Shown: positions 58,729-64,000 of the stretch, one piece after another
Position numbering within the stretch: the first letter of the stretch is position 1
How the letters are laid out: every line of letters starts with the position of its first letter
Assembly: GCA_017893485.1 (NCBI GenBank)
Contig: JACEHZ010000371.1
Location: 310,001 to 374,000 of the forward strand
Length of the DNA: 64,000 nt
Origin: Hemerocallis citrina
Taxonomy: Eukaryota; Streptophyta; Magnoliopsida; Asparagales; Asphodelaceae
Reading direction: 5' to 3'
Translations under genes and position numbers: made by a program
Notes under the pieces: generated by a model
What the model was told of the DNA's origin: nothing
Databases searched by the model: none
The model's input: only the letters and a program-made list of their open reading frames with translations

Positions 58729-59325
58729 AGGTATTGAAGTACTATTTTGGTGATACATTTTGCATTTTTTATTGAAACTTCTAGAAACCTTTATTTGAAA
58801 ATTTTTAACTATTTATTGTGGGATGAAATTGCAAATGCATGGTTCTGGTAATATGTATATTTTTCAGCATTTTATGAAGTGTATCTTTGTATGCAAAATT
58901 ATTGTTTCCAGTATTTCCAGGTAAAAATATCTAAACTGTATAACTGTACAATGTGAAAAGGAAATAGCTGGACATGCAACGTACCTGTTAAAAGAGTTTT
59001 GCAACAAAAAGAACAAAGAATAGAAAAGAAAAGAAAAGAAAGAATGCAGCAATCAGGGATGTCATGATCTTACTGAATTGCTGTAGAGTTTTCTTTTATG
59101 GAGTAAAAAGACAATCCCAAAGCAAATTAGGGAAACCAAGGGACCACCAAAGCACCATTGCCAAAAGAAAAAGGGCCAAGGAATTCCCAACAAGGCTAAG
59201 ATATGAATCAGCTATTGTTGAACCAGGAATGCAAAGATAATACAAAGCACACCAATATAAAATTGGAAAAGAAATAAAAGATGAGACAACTGAACCGAGA
59301 TGACAGAATAGCTGCCCATGAGGGC
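58729..59325. other. Intergenic / ALIX downstream region
   Basis: Between the LINE tail and the hAT element there is no coding signal. The sequence is moderately AT-rich; an A/G-rich run (59000-59045) is present. It could include the end of the ALIX 3' UTR, but no clear poly(A) signal was fixed. Confidence 0.4.
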
Positions 59326-59523
59326 CAAGGCCGGCCCCCACCTTGAGGCGGCCATCTCAGGCCCCCAATTTTTTTGCACTTTTAAAGGCCCTCAAATTTA
59401 TATTCCCCTTATAAATATAAGCTAGTATTTTGGGCGTTAAAAAAGATATATTGTAATTAGGGACCCAAAAAATAATTATTTGGACCTTTCGCCTTGGGCC
59501 CCGGGAACTCAAGGTCAGCCCAA
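59326..59523. mobile_element. hAT-type MITE 2 (198 bp)
   Basis: Ends CAAGGCCGGCCCCCACC and, complemented, TTGGGCTGACCTTGAG; perfect 8-bp duplication ATGAGGGC at 59318-59325 and 59524-59531. Related to the element at 43548 through its GGGCCC.../CAAATTTAAAT-like interior. Confidence 0.8.
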
Positions 59524-59801
59524 ATGAGGGCTGAGGTATGCTCATCAGGTAATTGAGTACAGTTTCAACCATCTAGCTCCAAATTATCGCTTGGTACAAA
59601 ACAACCCTTCTATACAAGAACAAATTTTCTGCAGTTGCTAGTTTTGTAGACAAATTACAATATAAAGGCAGCATCACATTTCAATCAGATCACATTATAA
59701 AGTATTTATTATCACTATCCAAACCACAAACAATGCGCCCCACCCAACAGAGCAGACAGTAACTGAACCACCAAATAAAGAGCTCGAAACTATCGAGTTC
59801 T

Positions 59802-60302
59802 CTAGTAACCGCTTTGATGGGGATACGGAGATGGCAAGGAATATAGAGATGGAGGATGTGATCCCGGCAGCGCTGCTTGCTGATGTGAATTGTAGTAGGG
59901 ACCACGCCACTCAGGATATGCCGGTAGCCTGTACTCATGGTTGGGAGTTTGCTGAGGCTGTCGGTAGGGGCCACCTGGTGCCTGGTGAGAGGGCTGCTGT
60001 GCATGAGGGTAGGGCTGAGCATACCCAGGCTGGGGATGCTTGGAAGGAGGACGGTGGTGATATGACGGTAGCTGGGGCTGAGACAGGGGCTGCTGCGGTG
60101 GCGCCGCCTGTTGAGATGGAGGATTCCTGTAAAAATTGGACCGCTGCCCTAAAGAAGAAGGGTAGTTATAACCAGTCTTCACATCAGCAGAAAAGTTGAG
60201 ACCAGCCACTTTATGCTGCACTTCCTCCACAATTTCCCGACATTGAATGTTTCTGGTCATCACGAAATCACTGCACTGCTGCTTTACGTTTGTTATAGCA
60301 TC
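59802..60302 (-). CDS. ALIX: ALIX/BRO1-like protein, last coding exon (V-domain end and Pro-rich tail)
   Basis: ALIX is a cytosolic ESCRT-III-associated adaptor with a BRO1 domain, a V domain and a proline-rich tail; in plants it acts in multivesicular body and vacuolar sorting. The exon follows an acceptor (AAACAG, complement of 60303-60308), opens with 'DAITNVKQQCSDFVMTRNIQ', continues 'CREIVEEVQHKVAGLNFSA' (end of the V domain), then about 100 residues rich in Pro, Gln, Tyr, Ser and His, and stops at 59804-59802 after 'YPHQSGY'. The frame is open and in phase 0 with the upstream exon. The tail length suits plant ALIX. The rest of the gene lies to the right, outside the window or beyond the Copia insertion. 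Confidence 0.9.
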   Translation of the reverse strand, partial: DAITNVKQQCSDFVMTRNIQCREIVEEVQHKVAGLNFSADVKTGYNYPSSLGQRSNFYRNPPSQQAAPPQQPLSQPQLPSYHHRPPSKHPQPGYAQPYPHAQQPSHQAPGGPYRQPQQTPNHEYRLPAYPEWRGPYYNSHQQAALPGSHPPSLYSLPSPYPHQSGY

Positions 60303-60976
60303 CTGTTTGGATATCCAAAGTTGAGGAAATTAGTGTTACTATGCATAATTTGGGACATAATTTTACCAAGATTCAACTGCATAAAATCTTGTGAATTATA
60401 GTAGATACAGTTAATAACCTGCTGAGCTTGGTAGAGTGCAGACAAGACTTGCTAATGGTTTTACTTGATAAATATCTTATCTTAGAATTACATTTCTATG
60501 ACCCACTAGTTAGAGGAGTTGAGCAACACGCTCATATAAGCCAGTTCCCATCAAAAAGTTGGTGTCATGGAGACTGTTGCTAATTAAGGATTATAAGGAA
60601 TTTTACAAGCTACCTGTCCTCTTTTAGTGCCATATTTATTTCTAGGAAATCAGGACAAAAAAGGGGGGTTGCCATAATCCTAGAAAGGCCACTGGGCAAT
60701 CTTTAAATCCTCTAAACTAAATGAGAAAGAGAGAAATATGAAGGTCAGCTAAAAATGTGTTATAGGCATTAACTCAAGGGCATATGCAAACCCAAGAGCC
60801 AATAAAAAAGGTTCAGTGCCATTTACCTTTCAAAATGGTTGTGCAATGTTCATTGTATTCGGAGAAAAGAGAAGTGGGACAATATACTTACTGTATGGAA
60901 GCTGAAATTCCTCCCAGGAATTCAAATAATAACAGAAGTTACAAGAGACAGTCCAAAAGGAGAAGAACTTGCATAC
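60303..60976 (-). other. ALIX last intron
   Basis: Starts GTATGC (complement of 60971-60976) and ends AAACAG next to the final exon. It is 674 bp long and AT-rich; no inserted element is evident. Confidence 0.8.
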
Positions 60977-61080
60977 CTGAAGGGTGACATAGAACTTCAA
61001 TCCCTCATTGATATTTTCCTTGATCTCCTGATATTTTGCCACAGCCGCAGCAATTTGTTTGTAAGTTATCTCCCGAGAAA
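60977..61080 (-). CDS. ALIX: ALIX penultimate exon (V-domain helix)
   Basis: 104 bp between an acceptor (TTACCAG, complement of 61081-61087) and donor GTATGC. It encodes a split codon plus 34 residues: 'SREITYKQIAAAVAKYQE' and 'IKENINEGLKFYVTLQ', a signature of the ALIX V-domain coiled-coil arm in plants. Phase joins perfectly to the next exon. Upstream of it lies 615 bp of AT-rich intron and then the Copia element starting near 61695. Confidence 0.88.
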
Positions 61081-61694
61081 CTGGTAACGAGTTTTCCATA
61101 TGATTATAAAAAAAAACAGGTTTACAGTGGGCTTCAAGTTTATAGTAGAAACTCAAGACTATAAATGAGTCATAATTAACAATGCACAAACAAGAACTGA
61201 ATGCACACTAAGGATTGTCAAAGTAGAAAAAGGAAAACATGGTGAAGTTTTCAAAGAATTAAAGCGTAAACGATGATGTCCAGAAATGTAGAATGCTTCA
61301 ACTACTCAAAGTTGTCAGCGTGTATCATTTTCTTGAATAATGTACCGTGTATTGTATTGTATCATGTATCATAGCTTTTTGTCACATACTCAAAAATGTC
61401 AATTTAGTGACCTTTTGGCTATATTTTTTAAAAAATGAACAATTTTATAACATGGATTGCATGGACAACAAAAAATAAGAGTTAAAGAGACCTTGCGCGT
61501 TCATACAACTTACAAAACTCTTAAAGTCCAAGAGAAGTCGTCCATATGCGGAGAGAGGATGAGGATAAGATGAAAGGAAATTAGATGGAAGATGACACGG
61601 TGCAGTGAAAAACCCTTTCTTCTGTACCTTTTTTCTGTTTTTTTTTATAATTACATCGTACTGTATTGCCGTATCGGATGATAGATAGGGATAC
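61081..61694 (-). other. ALIX upstream intron (part)
   Basis: AT-rich, no coding similarity in either strand. It is continuous with the acceptor at 61081. The presumed Copia LTR begins at its right side. Confidence 0.5.
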
Positions 61695-61770
61695 TGTAGG
61701 ATAATGGCTCGATTCTGGTTCAGTTTGTTTATATCCGTCGTATCTGCAGCAATCGAAAGTTCCAGTACAT

Positions 61771-61916
61771 CAGTCGACTGACTATGGGAACCAGTCGACT
61801 GTCCAGAGAGAAGTTTCAAAGGCTAAGGATACAGCAGCAGCAGTCGACTGAAGATGTGTCTCAGTCGACTGTCCAGAACTAAAGACCAGTCGACTGGTAA
61901 GAAGACCAGTCGACTG
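61771..61916. promoter_or_regulatory. Six copies of the palindrome CAGTCGACTG in the Copia LTR
   Basis: Exact copies at 61771-61780, 61792-61801, 61841-61850, 61862-61871, 61887-61896 and 61907-61916, 55-200 bp upstream of the TATA box. Centre spacing is 20-21 bp within pairs (1-2, 3-4, 5-6), about two DNA turns. Their place in U3 suggests binding sites for a dimeric transcription factor or a silencing target. Confidence 0.7.
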
Positions 61917-61970
61917 TAGGCGGGTTTGTGAACTAGAAAAGGCCCATTTCGAAAGGCCCAGTAGTTTTCC

Positions 61971-61978
61971 TATAAATA
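61971..61978 (+). promoter_or_regulatory. TATA box of the Copia LTR
   Basis: TATAAATA, about 250 bp before the primer site, followed by ACACCCG and a likely transcription start near 62000. Confidence 0.7.
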
Positions 61979-62225
61979 CACCCGTTAGGATTTTGTAAAA
62001 GAGAGACCTCTATTCGGATTTTGCAGCCGTCATCTCTGTAAGGGTTTGTTTCACCCATTGGTGATTATTTGAAGAAGAAATCCCAACCGCCCCGTGGAAG
62101 TAGGCACTTGTTTTGCCGAACCACATTAAATCTGTGTGTCCTTGTGTTTGTTTGTTTTCTGTTTTCTGTTTTCTTTCGCTATTTCTCTCTTTGATTGGTG
62201 GTCCATTCGTATTCCGCACAACAAG

Positions 62226-62237
62226 TGGTATCAGAGC
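62226..62237 (+). other. Primer-binding site (initiator tRNA-Met), Copia element
   Basis: TGGTATCAGAGC, the exact complement of the 3' end of plant initiator tRNA-Met, two bases after the LTR. Confidence 0.92.
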
Positions 62238-62259
62238 TTTCGGTTCGACCTAGAGGGAG

Positions 62260-63588
62260 ATGGCGAGTGAAGCAGATGCAACCAAGGATGTTGTGGGATC
62301 AAGTTCGTCCAGAACAACGATTCACAACGCAAAATTTGAAGTTGAAAAATTTGATGGAACAAACAATTTCGGGATGTGGCAGTATGAGGTGTTGGATGTT
62401 CTGGTTCAACAAGAACAAGATGTTGCTTTGGAGGAAGAAAAACCAAAGAATATGTCCGATGTAGATTGGAAGAAGTTGAATCGAGTTGCGTGTGGGACTA
62501 TTCGGCTCTTTATCGCGAAGGTTCAGAAGTATGATTTGATGAGGGATACCATTGCTGCGGTGTTGTGGAAGAAACTCGAAGACAAATACATGAGGAAAAG
62601 TTTGGAGAATCGGCTGTATTTGAAGAAGAGACTTTTTCGCTTCACCTATACTGAAGGTATGTCTATGAACGCTCATGTTGAATCATTTAATAAATTATTG
62701 GCTGATTTGTTAAATTTGGATGAGCAAATTAAAGATGAAGACAAAGCCCTAATTCTGTTGAATTCATTACCCGAATGTTATGATCATTTAGCAACTACTT
62801 TAATATATGGAAAGGACACTGTTAAATATGAAGATGTTGCAAATGCTCTGTTGAATAATGAAACTAGGAGAAGGGATAAAATGGTTGATAGAGAAATTTC
62901 TGAGGCATTGATTGTAAGGGGCAGAACTGAGACCAGATCTGAGACCAAATCTGGGAATAAAGGAAACAAATCTCGTTCCAAATCGAGAGGAGTTTCAAAG
63001 GACAGAAAGATACCAGCCAGAGATGAATGTGCTTTCTGTCATGAAAGGGGGCATTGGAAAAAGGATTGTCCTAAGCTACGAAATAAGGGAAATTCGACTG
63101 CAAATGTGATTGTTGATAATGTAGATAGTGACGATGATTTTTCTTATGCACTTGCAACTAGTCCCTCACTTTATCAAGAAGTATGGTTTCTTGATACAGC
63201 AGCCTCCTATCATATGTCTTGGAGAAAGGAGTGGTTTACTTCCTTAGAGTATATGGATGGTGGGGTAGTTTTGATGGAAAATGATGCACCTTGTAAGAAG
63301 GTAGGAATCGGGAAGATTGAATTGCTAATGCACGATGGTCTTATTAGGGAGCTTTCAGATGTATGGTATGTTCCAGATTTGAAAAAGAATTTGATTTCAC
63401 TTGGTGTTTTGGAGGCCAGTGGAATGAAATTTGCTAGTGAAGGTGGCATTCTGAAGGTGACTAACGGAGCACTTGTGGTGATGAAAGGGCAAAGAAAAAG
63501 GAACTTGTTTTTCTTGCAGGGAAAAACATATTTGGGTCAGGCTGCCAGTGTAACTGAAAGGCCTAAACAGGTTGTTCCCGACTACTAG
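62260..63588 (+). CDS. Copia gag-protease polyprotein (442 aa, ends at a frameshift)
   Basis: Gag packages the element RNA and the protease matures the polyprotein. The ATG at 62260 is 23 nt after the primer site. The gag body shows 'LEDKYMRKSLENRLYLKKRL' near residue 110 and 'NSLPECYDHLATTLIYGKD' near residue 170. A CCHC knuckle CAFCHERGHWKKDC lies at residues 257-270 after a basic stretch. The protease motif 'WFLDTAASYHM' has D312-T-A in place of D-[ST]-[GA]; most Copia proteins read D-[ST]-[GA]. 'DVWYVPDLKKNLISLGVL' (about residues 367-384) is the usual block after it. The frame closes at a TAG (63586-63588) just where integrase should continue. Confidence 0.92.
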   Translation: MASEADATKDVVGSSSSRTTIHNAKFEVEKFDGTNNFGMWQYEVLDVLVQQEQDVALEEEKPKNMSDVDWKKLNRVACGTIRLFIAKVQKYDLMRDTIAAVLWKKLEDKYMRKSLENRLYLKKRLFRFTYTEGMSMNAHVESFNKLLADLLNLDEQIKDEDKALILLNSLPECYDHLATTLIYGKDTVKYEDVANALLNNETRRRDKMVDREISEALIVRGRTETRSETKSGNKGNKSRSKSRGVSKDRKIPARDECAFCHERGHWKKDCPKLRNKGNSTANVIVDNVDSDDDFSYALATSPSLYQEVWFLDTAASYHMSWRKEWFTSLEYMDGGVVLMENDAPCKKVGIGKIELLMHDGLIRELSDVWYVPDLKKNLISLGVLEASGMKFASEGGILKVTNGALVVMKGQRKRNLFFLQGKTYLGQAASVTERPKQVVPDY

Positions 63589-64000
63589 GTTGTGGCATAT
63601 GCGACTCGGGCATGCAGGAGAAAAGGCCTTGCAGGGACTTGTGAAGCAAGGGTTGCTTAAAGATGCTAAAGGTTGCAAGTTGGAATTTTGTAAACATTGT
63701 GTTTTGGGTAAGCAAACTATGGTGAAATTTGGTACAGCTGTACATCAGACAAAGGGTATCCTCGATTATGTGCACACAGATGTTTGGGGCCCTACTCAGA
63801 CACCTTCTATGAGTGGTAGACACTGGTTTGTTACATTTGTTGATGACTACTCCAGACGAGTTTGGGTATATACCATGAAACACAAAGATGAAGTTTTGAC
63901 ATTGTTCACAAGTTGGAAGAAGAAGGTTGAAAACCAGACTGGAAGGAAGATTAAGGTTCTGAGGTCAGATAATGGAGGGGAATACAAGAACGATCCGTTT
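63588..64000 (+). pseudogene. Copia pre-integrase and integrase core, shifted frame, cut by window end
   Basis: In the next frame the reading continues at once: 'RLWHMRLGHAGEKALQGLVK' and 'LEFCKHCVLGKQ' form the HHCC zinc-binding region; 'DYVHTDVWGPTQTPSMSG' holds the first catalytic Asp (about 63779), 'FVDDYSRRVWVYTMKHKDEV' follows, and 'LRSDNGGEYKND' holds the second Asp (about 63968). The Glu lies beyond the window. A one-base shift in the CCC at about 63575-63577 separates it from gag-PR; it could be a mutation, a sequencing error or, less likely, programmed frameshifting. Confidence 0.92.

Larger units (their letters stand above)
61695..62223 (+). mobile_element. 5' LTR of the Copia element (left edge approximate)
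   Basis: Ends GCACAACA two bases before the primer site. The start is placed at TGTAGGATAATGG (61695), but TGTTTATATCC at 61726 is an alternative. It contains six CAGTCGACTG palindromes, a TATA box at 61971 and a T-rich U5. Confidence 0.65.
61695..64000 (+). mobile_element. Ty1/Copia retrotransposon, 5' half, well preserved
   Basis: Order: LTR (about 61695-62223), primer site TGGTATCAGAGC (62226-62237), gag-protease frame (62260-63588), pre-integrase and integrase core (63590 to the window edge). Integrase precedes RT in Copia, and no RT is seen before the window ends. The gag frame is intact over 442 codons, unlike the other elements here, so this is probably the youngest insertion. Its left boundary and target duplication cannot be confirmed without the 3' LTR. 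Confidence 0.9.

Noticed and set aside
59831..60199. 122-aa plus-strand frame
   Set aside because: Antisense shadow of the proline-rich ALIX exon.
1..64000. A previously undescribed defence or biosynthetic system
   Set aside because: Nothing in the window resembles a coordinated gene cluster. The coding content is transposon proteins plus parts of two known plant genes.

Overview
This 64 kb window is nuclear DNA from a flowering plant, probably a dicot. It has no bacterial operon structure and is mostly nested plant transposable elements: Ty3/Gypsy, Ty1/Copia, RTE-type LINE, PIF/Harbinger (Tourist-like), hAT and Helitron. Two plant host genes appear as exons with splice sites: one exon resembling AUGMIN subunit 5 (AUG5/HAUS5) at 37223-37418 (+), and the last two coding exons of the ESCRT-associated protein ALIX/BRO1 at 61080-59802 (-). 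I found no rRNA, intact tRNA gene, CRISPR array or prokaryotic system.

Left part (1-6455). Remnants of a Tat-like Gypsy element (gag, protease, GC-rich repeats, 3' LTR; 1-3299), a decayed Copia RT-RNase H remnant split by a small solo LTR (3393-4540), gene-free DNA, and a short non-autonomous Helitron (5762-6226).

Central nest (6456-37126). An outer, gag-only Gypsy element ('Gypsy-B', TSD GCATG) is split inside gag by a 22.85 kb chromovirus-like Gypsy element ('element A', 7717-30569, TSD GGTCC). Element A has LTRs of about 3.5 kb, a tRNA-iMet type primer site, an unusual extra ORF before gag, and a degraded gag/PR/RT/RH/INT/chromodomain-like series. It is itself broken by three solo LTRs: one between gag and protease (12997-16442, TSD GTGTT) and two inside its 3' LTR (20447-24245, TSD GCACT; 26693-30132, TSD TATGT). 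After gag, Gypsy-B carries about 3.7 kb of tandem repeats. Its 3' LTR, together with the flanking intron end, is tandemly duplicated just before the AUG5-like exon.

Middle-right part (37419-55456). A gag- and integrase-less Copia element on the minus strand, a 5'-truncated RTE LINE fragment, a 1.5 kb TIR element carrying a long hairpin and a protein-like fragment, two Tourist-like elements, a small hAT element, a foldback element with 50-bp TIRs, and a mosaic of long-LTR fragments. These end in a second, truncated Gypsy element on the minus strand (gag and 5' LTR, 54052-55456).

Right part (55570-64000). A nearly full-length but decayed RTE LINE (+), the 3' end of ALIX (-) with a small hAT element downstream, and the 5' half of a young-looking Copia element (+; LTR, gag-protease, start of integrase) that appears to lie in an ALIX intron and runs off the window.

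The most notable observations are recurrent tRNA-like A/B-box modules inside several LTR and repeat families; the extra acidic/coiled-coil ORF of element A; palindrome-rich DNA transposons; and the duplication that copied an LTR plus a splice acceptor next to the AUG5-like exon. Element and family names such as 'element A' or 'LTR-C' are local labels. All relationships were judged by eye.
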